Source: CAYLHX01 sp964383675 (GTDB lineage Bacteria; Patescibacteriota; Gracilibacteria; UBA1369; LOWO2-01-FULL-3). Taken from it: DNA of 61,104 nucleotides. The notes beneath the pieces are model-generated. The model was not told where the DNA came from and ran no database searches. It saw nothing but the letters and a program-made list of their open reading frames with translations. Positions 42,351-51,038 of this stretch are shown piece after piece; position 1 is the first letter of the stretch; every line of letters starts with the position of its first letter. The translations under genes and the position numbers were made by a program. The DNA lies in NCBI GenBank assembly GCA_964383675.1, contig CAYLHX010000004.1:1-61104 (forward strand), written 5' to 3'.

Positions 42351-43235
42351 TTACTTCTTTTTGGGGCCGGCCACAAAAAACTGCTGAAAGGGTCTAAATT
42401 TAAGGATTTTGGCTATCTGGTCGCGGACGGATCTACTCATCAAGAGCAGAGTGATAACCAAAAAGAGAGGAGTGAAATCCGTATGCCCCTTTAATCTGAC
42501 CGGAGTAACGTTACAACCGCCATCACTTCCGACCAGAGCCTTGGTTTTTGTGGTATCTGAATGCTGAGTTTCGCTGATTAAAGGCGGTATTGAAGGTGGA
42601 TGTGGAGAATCGGCGGAAGCTTCCGGATCAACTGAAAAAAGTTCAAGAATCTCACCGCTTTCCGGATTTAAAAGTACTTGCATGCTCTTGGCTACCTCCA
42701 AAAGTTCTTCCCCTTCCAATACTATCTTATGATTGCCCTGCCAAACGTGTATACGTAATAAAAGTTCGTCAAAGGCTCCTTTTTCGATACGAGCCTGGAT
42801 CTCACCAGGTTCATTTCCGATTGGTTTTAATTCAACCCCCACAGCCATGACGCTCTGATTGGGAAATTGCTCACAAACGCCTTGAAAAGAAGAGTAAAGC
42901 ATTTCTCCATCTTGCAAATTGTAGCCTTCAGCATTCTTCAGAACAAAGAGCGATCCCTTAAATTTGAGATTGGACTCAACGGGAACCACCGAAGGAATAT
43001 CTCGACAATCTTCAGGAATGGCTGGAGAAATGTAGACCGGACTACAATCGTCACCGGAAAGCACCATCATAACTTGTTCGGCGACCTCACGACTAACTCC
43101 CAACGCCTCTATCTCTTCAATGCTCTTAAAGCTTTGACAAGGTTCTCCGGACATCACAATAAAGGCATCCAGGTTGTTATTGGTGGAGGCATCGGAGGTG
43201 CTCACGTCTGGTTGTCCGGCATCTGGTCCCGACAT
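42351..43235 (-). CDS. Unknown surface protein with Cys-TM-basic C-terminal tail
   Basis: The protein has 294 residues. It has no obvious N-terminal signal but starts with a Ser/Asp/Pro/Gly-rich segment (MSGPDAGQPDVSTSDAS). A beta-rich body with several cysteines follows. The C-terminus has the sorting-signal pattern: Gly-Gly-Cys at 239-241, a hydrophobic stretch TPLFLVITLLLM, and basic residues from 268. This resembles MYXO-CTERM tails and is also seen in the repeat protein at 43855-46296. The body shows no known domain. The protein is probably exposed on the cell surface, but how it is exported without a clear signal is unclear; the true start may lie elsewhere. Confidence 0.6.
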   Translation of the reverse strand: MSGPDAGQPDVSTSDASTNNNLDAFIVMSGEPCQSFKSIEEIEALGVSREVAEQVMMVLSGDDCSPVYISPAIPEDCRDIPSVVPVESNLKFKGSLFVLKNAEGYNLQDGEMLYSSFQGVCEQFPNQSVMAVGVELKPIGNEPGEIQARIEKGAFDELLLRIHVWQGNHKIVLEGEELLEVAKSMQVLLNPESGEILELFSVDPEASADSPHPPSIPPLISETQHSDTTKTKALVGSDGGCNVTPVRLKGHTDFTPLFLVITLLLMSRSVRDQIAKILKFRPFQQFFVAGPKKK

Positions 43236-43326
43236 ATTTTTTTGTTATTTTAGGGGCAAATTTAAGCGAAAAACTTGCATTAGGTCAATACTTTGATGTA
43301 TTTTCGAGGTGCAATAATTTAAAGTT

Positions 43327-43908
43327 ATGGCCCCAAAAGGTCCAGGCGAGGGAGGAGGCGTAAGAGAGACTGCTCGAAGCGGTGCAAAGCTAGGCGGTGG
43401 TTTTAGTATGCCGGGGATAAGTGATTCAATTATTGGAAGAGGAGTACAGATCGCCGTTTTGCTTGCCGCTCTTTCGGCTTGTGAGCCGCATAAACAAGAT
43501 CAAGGTAGTTTTTCACCGGCGGCGGCCGCCGTCAGTATTGACGCCTCATCAGATGCTGAGGACGGTGTGGATGGGGGAAATGATAATCTACCCAGTTTTG
43601 GCAACTTAACCTACTTAAGCGCTGATGTTAAAAAAGTTGAGGCGTATGGACACTCTCCAAGCCAAACTCGGCTTTTTATTGAAGTTGTAGATCAAAATGG
43701 CAATCTGGTGGAATCCCCTCACTTGGAAGACAATGATCTGGTTGACGGCTTTTTAGTAGATGGTCCTTTTCAGATCGAAGTAGATTTTCAAAATGCAAAA
43801 CCAGGTCACAAAGTTTCCATTACCGATCCTGAAGGCAGAGGAGTAGAAGTTCTTTTAGGCGGTTCTGCTGAAGACATCCCTAAGTTTCCTTCCAAGGGCT
43901 CTAACTAA
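43327..43908 (+). CDS. Putative lipoprotein of unknown function
   Basis: The frame has 193 residues. A hydrophobic stretch with lipobox (VQIAVLLAALSAC) lies at about 39-51, so the preceding 38 residues make an unusually long, Gly/Arg-rich N-terminus. An internal ATG (Met28, 43408) would give a shorter signal. The mature part is Ala/Ser/Asp-rich then beta-rich (VKKVEAYGHSPSQTRLFIEV), possibly one Ig-like domain. The 3' end overlaps the opposing repeat-protein gene by 54 nt, so the two tails are antisense to each other. No function is recognised. Its style (Gly/Pro/Asp-rich, lipobox) fits its two neighbours. Confidence 0.55.
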   Translation: MAPKGPGEGGGVRETARSGAKLGGGFSMPGISDSIIGRGVQIAVLLAALSACEPHKQDQGSFSPAAAAVSIDASSDAEDGVDGGNDNLPSFGNLTYLSADVKKVEAYGHSPSQTRLFIEVVDQNGNLVESPHLEDNDLVDGFLVDGPFQIEVDFQNAKPGHKVSITDPEGRGVEVLLGGSAEDIPKFPSKGSN

Positions 43909-46296
43909 TTCCATCGGAGATCTGTGTTCTCTGACCGGTGCGGCTTCTTTAGAGAGCTCTTTGCGTCTCATTAAACCAAGTCCGGCTAAGAGTAGAGCAA
44001 GTGCCATAGCCTGACCACCACTTGGACCTTCTCCCGGAGCAGCGGCGCAACCTCCACCGGATTTTTTTGGTTCCTTATCTTTTGGCCCCGGTTCGGTATC
44101 TTCGCCTTTCGGCAAATCTCCACCTCCGGCATCGGGTGCCGGGTCGGGTTTTCCGGGTATTTCGGGAAGTTCTACCATGGTTCCCGCTTCAACATTAACC
44201 AAATAAACTCGTCCGTCGTTAGGAACTTCAAAATTGAAATTCGGGTGATTCACAAAGACCGGTGGCTCGTGATCTTCATTAAAACTTGCAACTTCAAAGA
44301 CCGGATCACCGTTTTCATTAATTCCTCGGTCTATCACAAAGAACTCGCTGGCCGCTGAACCGGTAACCGCTCCATAGGCGCCTATTTTCCATTTAGGCAT
44401 TCCCTCCCCTTCCTTGGCATGCATTTTAATTCCGGGAGTGTTAGCCTGACATGAGACTTCATTATCGAACTCAGGATACAGCTCACAACTTATGCTAATC
44501 ATGCCGTCTTCGGTCTGCTCTACAGTTAACTTTGATTTCTGAGTCTGGCCAAAAAAGCTGGCTTCGGCCACGCACTGCGTTCCACCACTACCGACCATAT
44601 TCACACTATATCCATCGGTAGCTCCATCGTCATTTAAGTCGATCGGGCAAACGCTAATAGTACAATCACCTGCGGTAATCTGGAATTCTTTTAGGGAGGT
44701 TGTACATTCCGGATTTACCGGGCCGGCATCCGGTTGGTTTCCTGCGTCGGGTGGATCTCCCGCGTCCGGCGGATCTCCTGCGTCCGGTTCTCCCGCGTCC
44801 GGTGGATCTCCCGCATCCGGAGGATTTCCCGCATCCGGCGGATCTCCCGCGTCCGGCGGATCTCCTGCGTCCGGCGGATCTCCTGCGTCAGGTGGATCTC
44901 CTGCGTCGGGTGGATCTCCTGCGTCCGGTTCTCCCGCATCCGGCGGATCTCCCGCGTCCGGTGGATCTCCCGCGTCCGGTTCTCCTGCATCTTCCGGAGG
45001 CACCTCGGCGTCTCCCGGGCCTGCGTCCGGTTCTCCCGCGTCTCCGGGACCGGCATCCACTGGTGGCACCACAGCTTCAACAATTGCATAATATATTTTT
45101 GAAGGTCCTCCTGGGGCTTGTCCCTCAAAAATTAAAACATTTGGACTACCAAGTCGCGGATTTTTCATCTGACTTCCTATCGGCATACCGCCTAAAGCCA
45201 CTAAGTTAACATTGTTTACCAAATCTTGCATTGAATTGGCATAGACTAATCTACAAGTCACCATACCTCCCGGCGGCCAGTCTTTTCCGTTTAACCAAAG
45301 ACCAGTGCTGTCGTCGAGGTCGGGGATGCCACATTCCGTGGTGAGATCAGGATTAAGAGCAGGATCTTGGGCTTGCATTGGGAGGTTGATTTTTTCTACT
45401 CGGTTTAGCGGGTTTGCAGATAATAATTTGGCAACACCACCCTCTTGAATGACATTCACGCTTTCTGCAACGGTTGCTGGCATCACATATTGGGGTGCAC
45501 CGGCTGATAAAGTGCCACCATTGTTGACAATTGGAGCTTTCATGACTGCCTCAGCACTCATATCTGCACCGTTTCTAATGTAATAAACGGTATTTTCTTC
45601 GATATCACAGCTGAATACTGCAGCATTTGGGCTAACATTACTCACCCCAGCCAGCACCAACTCCTGAGGCACTCCATTGTTCAAGGCGGCTTGAATGTCT
45701 GCGCCCAAAACGTAGTAGCACCTATTATTATTGATAAAGGTCACTGCCACTCCACCATTGTGGGGGCCGACGGCCGGGTTAATTTTGTCTCCCACTAAAG
45801 CGGCATTGAACGCGGCTTCCTGCGCCGGTTGCAACTCTCCGCCGCCAGCCTGTGCACCGGTTAAGGCAGCGCTGACGGTTGCCCAATTCCCATTGCCTCC
45901 GTCACGACCATCGTCGACATCACAGGCAACCGCACCCAGTGCCAAACCACCTGCTACAACGAGCATACGCAGCACTCTACCTCGTCGAGACCTGATGCCT
46001 TTTTGAGCTGATCTGGGAAGTGGAAGCTCTTCAAAATCAGCTTCATCCTCTGCTGTATCTTCTTCACGAACAACTAGGATATCCCTTGCCTGAGTCCCAT
46101 CCGGCAGTGTTTGACCACCAGACAAAACTAAAAGTTTGGCACTACCAAGTCTAGGTAATTCAACTTGGAACGTGGTGTCAATTCGTAAATTTTCTGCCCC
46201 ATCAGGCAGTTCACTCAAAGCTACACGTTCAACATTACCTGTTGAGCGTTTTCCCTCCTCTAAGCCCCTTTCTTGTAACCTAGCTACTTCAGCCAT
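43855..46296 (-). CDS. Repeat-rich surface protein with lipobox-like helix and MYXO-CTERM-like tail
   Basis: The protein has 813 residues. An N-terminal segment of about 110 residues precedes a helix with a lipobox-like end (MLVVAGGLALGAVAC, Cys125). Its N-terminal block (VELPRLGSAKLLVLSGGQTL) resembles a later one (MKNPRLGSPNVLIFEGQAPG), so there are divergent internal repeats. A linker at about 415-530 is a tandem run of Pro-Asp-Ala-Gly units. A beta-rich domain with cysteines follows. The C-terminus is Gly-Gly-Gly-Cys (747-750), a hydrophobic helix (AMALALLLAGLGLM) and a long basic tail from Arg777, which is a MYXO-CTERM-like design. A surface-anchored or processed role is expected; no enzyme activity is seen. 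Confidence 0.7.
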   Translation of the reverse strand: MAEVARLQERGLEEGKRSTGNVERVALSELPDGAENLRIDTTFQVELPRLGSAKLLVLSGGQTLPDGTQARDILVVREEDTAEDEADFEELPLPRSAQKGIRSRRGRVLRMLVVAGGLALGAVACDVDDGRDGGNGNWATVSAALTGAQAGGGELQPAQEAAFNAALVGDKINPAVGPHNGGVAVTFINNNRCYYVLGADIQAALNNGVPQELVLAGVSNVSPNAAVFSCDIEENTVYYIRNGADMSAEAVMKAPIVNNGGTLSAGAPQYVMPATVAESVNVIQEGGVAKLLSANPLNRVEKINLPMQAQDPALNPDLTTECGIPDLDDSTGLWLNGKDWPPGGMVTCRLVYANSMQDLVNNVNLVALGGMPIGSQMKNPRLGSPNVLIFEGQAPGGPSKIYYAIVEAVVPPVDAGPGDAGEPDAGPGDAEVPPEDAGEPDAGDPPDAGDPPDAGEPDAGDPPDAGDPPDAGDPPDAGDPPDAGDPPDAGNPPDAGDPPDAGEPDAGDPPDAGDPPDAGNQPDAGPVNPECTTSLKEFQITAGDCTISVCPIDLNDDGATDGYSVNMVGSGGTQCVAEASFFGQTQKSKLTVEQTEDGMISISCELYPEFDNEVSCQANTPGIKMHAKEGEGMPKWKIGAYGAVTGSAASEFFVIDRGINENGDPVFEVASFNEDHEPPVFVNHPNFNFEVPNDGRVYLVNVEAGTMVELPEIPGKPDPAPDAGGGDLPKGEDTEPGPKDKEPKKSGGGCAAAPGEGPSGGQAMALALLLAGLGLMRRKELSKEAAPVREHRSPMELVRALGRKLRDVFSRTA
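44727..45060. repeat. Tandem repeat encoding Asp-Ala-Gly-(Asp/Glu)-Pro units
   Basis: Short tandem units of 12 and 15 bp (such as TCTCCCGCGTCCGGCGGA on the plus strand) recur about twenty times with synonymous changes. On the minus strand they encode PDAG, DPPDAG and EPDAG. Such tracts expand and contract by slippage, so length variation between strains is likely. Confidence 0.9.
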
Positions 46297-46348
46297 TTTG
46301 GTTGATTAGTAAGCTAATTATATTACATTCTAACTCTAATTTGTCAAG

Positions 46349-47803
46349 TTAATTTTGAATGGCGAAATCGATCAAATCTTTGGTCACTTGTTTGCTGATG
46401 GTTTTCTTAAAGATATTGCCGTTTACGTTAATGGTTACCTCTATCTCGGTTTCTGGGTTGCCGAGGGGCTTGTCGCTGACCAGTTGGTATTCGAGGTAGG
46501 GTACATTTCCTTTTTCGTTGTTGCCTTCGATATAGGTGAGTTTGTTATTGAGGAAGAGGGTGAGGACGGGGTTTTTCATGGTTTGGAGCATCGTATTGAT
46601 AAAGGCGGTTTGCTGGTAATTGTGTGTTTGTGTACCTTGGTAGAGGGTATCAATAGCTTTATATTTTTGGCCAAAATCATTTGTGAGCATGTTGGTATTT
46701 ATCAGCAATTCTGTGATTGTAGCTGCCTGGTTCGCACCTCCCACCGGCACCAACCCACACTCCTCCAGTGGGCTGTTGGCATCTTGTGGGTCTGAGGGGC
46801 ACATGCCGGTTAGCTGCCATTGGATTACGACGTCGTTTTCTCCGGCTGCACCGTTGCCGTCGTCAAGCTCGTAGCGGTCGCTGTCGGCGCAGATGGTGGG
46901 GTTTTCGTCGGCTTTGCAGAGGCGGTAGCCATCGGGGGTTTCACCCGGCAGTAGATTTCCGGCCTCGTCGAAAATCAGTTCCGGAAACCAGCAGGGCTTA
47001 CAGGGAGTGCGTACGCGTAGGGCGAATTTCGTGGCGAGGCCACCAGCGGCATCGGCCAGATTGAAAGGATTTGCGGTGTTACTCTGATCCAGTCCGCCCT
47101 TGTCGATGTAGAAAGGAATGGAAACGCGGTCGGTGAGATTGCTACCGAAGGTGAGCTTATTCCAGTTGCAGGAGTGGTCGATCTGTTTGATAGGTTGTGG
47201 TTGATCGGCGGCTATCTGGGGCTGGCCATCAATTGGCTGACTGTCTGAATTGTTAAACCAGAGACCGGCACTGTTGGCGGCGAAGATAGGCTCATAATTC
47301 TCGCAGCGTTTTCCGGCGTCACCGGTTCCGGGGAAGGGCACAACGTAGCAGCCATTGTTACCGCCAATTTGGTTTGGGCACTCTCCACCAAACTTTTCGT
47401 TAACGGCGCCCCCGGCACCTTCACTGGCGGTGCCTTTAACTTTCATCACTATATTCACCTCTTTGCCGGCTATGTTTTCAGATATTTGGCCGCAGAAAGG
47501 CTGTTCGGCATTTGCGGCGTTCTCTAAATCGGCAAAAAACTGCTGATCGCAATTGAAGCTGTAATTAAAACCGGCCTCGTGTTTGTTTAACTGAAACTGC
47601 AAATATTCCACGGTGGAATCGGCCAGGTCGCGGGCGTAGTAGTAGTCGTTATTGTTGCTGATGGAAGTAATATTGGTATTGGAGGTTTTGGAGATTACGA
47701 TTCCGAAAATCGCCAAAAGTCCGAAAACTCCAAGGGCCATGATGGCTATAAAGCCGTTTTGCTTTCTTAAGCGCTTTAAAATTTTCTGGGAGGAACGAGA
47801 CAT
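46349..47803 (-). CDS. Pilin-like membrane protein, PilX-type minor component
   Basis: From ATG 47803 the protein has 484 residues; the longer frame to 47908 would cross the divergent promoter. The N-terminus RLRKQNGFIAIMALGVFGLL has the Gly-Phe processing site and long hydrophobic helix of type IV pilin-like proteins, but it lacks the Glu at position 5 of the mature protein. That residue is also missing in some minor pilins that lie at the pilus tip. The rest is a large extracellular domain with many cysteines (CPNQIGGNNGCYVV, SCNWN, TPCKPCWF). It probably belongs with the three prepilin-like genes on the opposite strand. Its size is unusual for a minor pilin. Confidence 0.75.
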   Translation of the reverse strand: MSRSSQKILKRLRKQNGFIAIMALGVFGLLAIFGIVISKTSNTNITSISNNNDYYYARDLADSTVEYLQFQLNKHEAGFNYSFNCDQQFFADLENAANAEQPFCGQISENIAGKEVNIVMKVKGTASEGAGGAVNEKFGGECPNQIGGNNGCYVVPFPGTGDAGKRCENYEPIFAANSAGLWFNNSDSQPIDGQPQIAADQPQPIKQIDHSCNWNKLTFGSNLTDRVSIPFYIDKGGLDQSNTANPFNLADAAGGLATKFALRVRTPCKPCWFPELIFDEAGNLLPGETPDGYRLCKADENPTICADSDRYELDDGNGAAGENDVVIQWQLTGMCPSDPQDANSPLEECGLVPVGGANQAATITELLINTNMLTNDFGQKYKAIDTLYQGTQTHNYQQTAFINTMLQTMKNPVLTLFLNNKLTYIEGNNEKGNVPYLEYQLVSDKPLGNPETEIEVTINVNGNIFKKTISKQVTKDLIDFAIQN

Positions 47804-47842
47804 AGAATAAGGGCTATGCTGGTGCGATTGTATTATGAAGCT

Positions 47843-47876
47843 TAACAAAATTTTTGCAATCCCCAAAATTTTGTTA
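47843..47876. promoter_or_regulatory. 12-bp inverted repeat between divergent pilin genes
   Basis: TAACAAAATTTT (47843-47854) and AAAATTTTGTTA (47865-47876) are perfect inverse copies with a 10-nt loop. They sit in the 105-nt gap between the two divergent pilin units. It could be a shared operator. Confidence 0.55.
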
Positions 47877-47896
47877 GCAAAAAACTCAGGTTGATT

Positions 47897-47902
47897 TATA
47901 AT
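47897..47902 (+). promoter_or_regulatory. -10 box TATAAT, near-leaderless
   Basis: TATAAT ends 6 nt before the ATG at 47909, so the mRNA would be close to leaderless. It lies downstream of the 12-bp inverted repeat. Confidence 0.5.
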
Positions 47903-47908
47903 TGCCAT

Positions 47909-48535
47909 ATGCTTGCTAACAGTTCTTCGCAGAAAAAGGGTTTCACTTTGATTGAGGTTCTTTTGATTATCAGCTTTATTGCCATTTTAAGCGTGGCCGC
48001 TGTCACAAATTATATGTCTTCCACCGAGGCATTCGGCTTCTTGGGAAAATATCGCGACATGATGAATGTGCTGCGAGCCGGTAGAGCTTACGCGGTTACC
48101 AATATGGATTTGAACGGTGAAGTGCCACCGCGGTATGGTATTTTGATTGAGGCCGATAAAATGCTGGTTTTTGCGGATATCGGAAAAACCCCTTTTAAAT
48201 TTGACCCTCCACCGGCATATCAGGCTGAGGGGCAACAGCCGTTGTTGGAAGCGGACAGGGATTTTGTTTTTACCACCAATGTGGAAACTTTGGATCCGGA
48301 GGAATATCAATTGACCGTGGAATCAGCGGGAGTGGATTTTCCCGTAAATGTTTTCTATGAAGCCTCTACCGGAAAGATGAACCTCTACTATGGAGCCGGC
48401 TACACTTATTTGGATAAGATCAACACTAAGTATGTAACTTTCGGTTTTGCTAAGAATCAGGAGCTGAAAAAATACTTTGTGATTTTTCAGGTTTCCGGTT
48501 TGGTGGAGCCTTTTGACGATAACCCGCAATTTTAA
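47909..48535 (+). CDS. Type IV prepilin-like protein (GFTLIEVL class)
   Basis: From ATG 47909 the protein has 208 residues. A basic leader ends in KKG, followed by FTLIEVLLIISFIAILSVAA with the Glu at mature position 5. This is a canonical class III signal cut by a PilD-type peptidase (not in the window). The C-terminal domain has a long helix and a beta sheet, without strong motifs. Minor pilins of this type help to start pilus assembly, aid DNA uptake or form pseudopili. The next gene overlaps its stop codon by TAATG, and a third pilin follows, so the three are co-translated. Confidence 0.88.
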   Translation: MLANSSSQKKGFTLIEVLLIISFIAILSVAAVTNYMSSTEAFGFLGKYRDMMNVLRAGRAYAVTNMDLNGEVPPRYGILIEADKMLVFADIGKTPFKFDPPPAYQAEGQQPLLEADRDFVFTTNVETLDPEEYQLTVESAGVDFPVNVFYEASTGKMNLYYGAGYTYLDKINTKYVTFGFAKNQELKKYFVIFQVSGLVEPFDDNPQF

Positions 48536-49125
48536 TGATAAGATCACTGAAAGAAAAAACCGGTTTGATTTTGATGGAGGCCTTGCTGGCCATTGCGGTT
48601 TTAGTGGTCGCTTCTCTGGTAATGACTACGGTTTTTCAGACGGCGGTGATGAGCCAGGCTTTGTCGCGGGATTATTTGATCGCCCAAAATCTGGCAACAG
48701 AGGCTATTGAGGTGGTGAAGGCGGTGCGCAATACCAATTGGTTAAAATACCCGACGGCGCCTCAGTGCTGGCTGACAAGGCCGGAGTTGAATTGTGATCC
48801 GCTGGACGGGGAAGCTAATGCTGTCGAACCGAAAAATTATAAATTCATTACGGACTTTAATTCTTCCATTAAATTTGACGATATAAATGGTGAATTGAAT
48901 TTAGGGGACAATACGTTGGACACAACTTATGAACTCGTAATAGTTGATGGGCTTTATCGTCATGTGGAGGCCCCGGAAAACGGTTCCGGCTTTTATAGAA
49001 GCATAGAATTTACTCAAGTTTCAGCTGTGAGTGCCACTTTTGAGGTAAAAGTGCAGTGGATGCAGGGTAAAAAGGTTTATAGTATTGTTCGTCCCGTAAC
49101 CATTTACAATTTTGAAAGTGTTTAA
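48535..49125 (+). CDS. Type IV pilin-like protein, PilV-type
   Basis: The protein has 196 residues. After the leader MIRSLKEKTG comes LILMEALLAIAVLVVASLVM with Glu at mature position 5. A conserved pattern follows: SRDYLIAQNLATEAIEVVKA and VRNTNW, typical of the PilV-like minor pilin group in CPR and other bacteria. A globular domain with a Cys pair (CWLTRPELNCDP) follows. It overlaps the gene before (TAATG) and the gene after (14 nt), consistent with an operon of minor pilins. Confidence 0.85.
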   Translation: MIRSLKEKTGLILMEALLAIAVLVVASLVMTTVFQTAVMSQALSRDYLIAQNLATEAIEVVKAVRNTNWLKYPTAPQCWLTRPELNCDPLDGEANAVEPKNYKFITDFNSSIKFDDINGELNLGDNTLDTTYELVIVDGLYRHVEAPENGSGFYRSIEFTQVSAVSATFEVKVQWMQGKKVYSIVRPVTIYNFESV

Positions 49126-50377
49126 AAAATTAAAATCACAGAGAGGGATGTCTTTGGTGGAAATTCTGGTGGGAGTGGCTATTTTTACCATCGCGATTGT
49201 GATTGCCAGCGCTTTGCTGATAGAGATGGTCAAGCTTGAGAAGCGCACCTCGATTGAGAGTGTGATTTACGATGACGTGCGTTTGATTTTGCAACAGCTA
49301 ACAACTGAAATTCAGGGCGGAGCGATCGACTACGATGAATATTTCAGCGTCTGCGTGATTCAAAATGCCTGTGGTGAAGAGGAAGAGGCTTATTATGGTA
49401 TTCATCATGGAATATACGGCAGTAGGTTTTATGATCCTGGTGGTAGTCTGGATAGCGCCGCTACGGTGAACCCCTTTGATCTGGGACTGGAGTGCCTTTT
49501 CCCCAGCCCCCTGGCTGACGGTCAAGAGTGTGAGATTGTTTACAGCCTCTCTTCGGACTTTGCCACCGGTCAAAACCCTTATGTGGGCGATAGTACTACA
49601 AGTAGCGCCTTTTGTGATGAGAGTAGCGGTGTTGGTGTTTGTCCTAACTCGACAGGAGTAATTGTTGATGAGCTATATCTAATTGATGCCAGTGGCACCC
49701 GTAAAACGATTTTAGGGCGCCAAAAGATTCATGACAATGATATTGGTGGCGATTGGGCGATAGGCAAGGTGGTGATGGAAGGCATTGACGCTGACCAAAA
49801 CGGTTTTGTGGATATCTTTACCTGTGAAGATGAATATGAATGTTTTGGCTGTGATGGCCCCAATAATTGCGTAGGTGGAGACATTGGTGATAATACGACT
49901 TTGTTTGAGGCTATTTTCAAAGATGGCAATCAATTTACCGCTTCAAATCATCCATTCTTCAGTAAAGAGCAATTTATGGATCAAGTGGGTGCAAGCGTAC
50001 CGAGAAAGTCCGATCTGGCAAATCCATTTGGGGTGAGCCTTCAGGCGGCATCATTTGTACCGATCACCCCTTGGAGAACCAATGTAAAGGATCTGCAATT
50101 CATTATTACTCCGGTTGACGATCCTTATCGTGGTTTTGCCGAATCCAACGGCATGAATCACCCAACAGTAACAATAATCTTAACTCTTGGCCTATCCGAA
50201 GAGGCGCAGAAAATTTATCCCGGAGAGTTTGAGGATGTGATTGTGCAGCTAACCGTGGCCTCCGGTCAGACCGAGGCGATACAAAGTTACCCACCGATTC
50301 GGGATATTCGGAGCGCCCCAAATGACGATAGTTGGATCGATGCGGTTTTGAGTGATGCCTTAAATGTTACCCCTTAG
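49112..50377 (+). CDS. Type IV pilin-like protein, PilW-type, large
   Basis: The protein has 421 residues. After the leader ending in SQRG comes MSLVEILVGVAIFTIAIVIA with Glu at mature position 5. The body is large for a pilin and rich in cysteines (VCVIQNACGEEEE, FCDESSGVGVCPNS, YECFGCDGPNNC), probably with disulfides. The start is a TTG at 49112 or a GTG two codons later. It overlaps the preceding gene by 14 nt. Large minor pilins may sit at the pilus tip and bind surfaces or other cells, a role that would suit an episymbiotic bacterium, but this is inference. Confidence 0.8.
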   Translation: MKVFKKLKSQRGMSLVEILVGVAIFTIAIVIASALLIEMVKLEKRTSIESVIYDDVRLILQQLTTEIQGGAIDYDEYFSVCVIQNACGEEEEAYYGIHHGIYGSRFYDPGGSLDSAATVNPFDLGLECLFPSPLADGQECEIVYSLSSDFATGQNPYVGDSTTSSAFCDESSGVGVCPNSTGVIVDELYLIDASGTRKTILGRQKIHDNDIGGDWAIGKVVMEGIDADQNGFVDIFTCEDEYECFGCDGPNNCVGGDIGDNTTLFEAIFKDGNQFTASNHPFFSKEQFMDQVGASVPRKSDLANPFGVSLQAASFVPITPWRTNVKDLQFIITPVDDPYRGFAESNGMNHPTVTIILTLGLSEEAQKIYPGEFEDVIVQLTVASGQTEAIQSYPPIRDIRSAPNDDSWIDAVLSDALNVTP

Positions 50378-50381
50378 GTTT

Positions 50382-51035
50382 TTAGTGGATGACCAGCACG
50401 AACTCCCCTTTCGGTTTGCGGTTTTTGAAGTGCTCGATGGCTTCGGTGAGGGTGCCGCGCACGACCTCTTCATGCAGCTTGGTGATTTCGCGGCACACAG
50501 CAATCTGGCGATTGCCAAGATATTCAAGCAGTTGGCTCAAGGTTTTTTCCAAACGATGAGGTGACTCGAAAATCACTATCGTGCGCTTTTCCTCGGCAAG
50601 TTGGGTAAGCAGAGTTTGGCGGCCTTTTTTTAATGGCAGAAAGCCAAGATAGAGGAATTGATTTATCGGTAGTCCACTCATAACCAGGGCGGCAAGCGCG
50701 CTGGAAGGACCCGGAATCGGGACGATTTGAATTTGTTCAGCGATTGCCGCCTGAATCAGAGTGTAGGCGGGATCGGAGATTCCCGGAGTTCCGGCATCGG
50801 AGATCAGAGCCACGGACTTTCCCTCCTTCAAAAGCTCAATAATCTTATCCACTTTATGGTGGCTACTATGCGAGTGATAACTTAAGACAGAGGTCTTGAT
50901 TTCATAACGGTCCAGCAAGATCCTGGAATGCCTGGTATCTTCTGCAGCTATATAATCAACTTCTTTTAAAGTTCTCACCGCTCTAAAAGTGATATCTTCG
51001 AGGTTCCCGATTGGTGTTGAGACTATGTATAGCAT
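50382..51035 (-). CDS. rsmI: 16S rRNA (cytidine-1402-2'-O)-methyltransferase
   Basis: The protein has 217 residues. The tetrapyrrole-methylase-like fold is evident: MLYIVSTPIGNLEDITFRAV, ALISDAGTPGISDPAY, VPIPGPSSALAALVMSGLP and FESPHRLEKTLSQL. RsmI transfers a methyl from S-adenosylmethionine to the 2'-O of C1402 in the decoding centre. Many RsmI proteins are about 280 residues; this one lacks the C-terminal extension and is a minimal form. It ends 4 nt from the convergent pilin gene, and lies immediately downstream of tsaB (3-nt gap), so the two form a translation-related operon. Confidence 0.95.
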   Translation of the reverse strand: MLYIVSTPIGNLEDITFRAVRTLKEVDYIAAEDTRHSRILLDRYEIKTSVLSYHSHSSHHKVDKIIELLKEGKSVALISDAGTPGISDPAYTLIQAAIAEQIQIVPIPGPSSALAALVMSGLPINQFLYLGFLPLKKGRQTLLTQLAEEKRTIVIFESPHRLEKTLSQLLEYLGNRQIAVCREITKLHEEVVRGTLTEAIEHFKNRKPKGEFVLVIH

Positions 51036-51038
51036 AAT

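Noticed and set aside
44700..45209. Plus-strand Arg/Pro-rich frame across the Asp-Ala-Gly repeat
   Set aside because: It comes from the tandem repeat read on the wrong strand; the minus-strand frame has domains on both sides.
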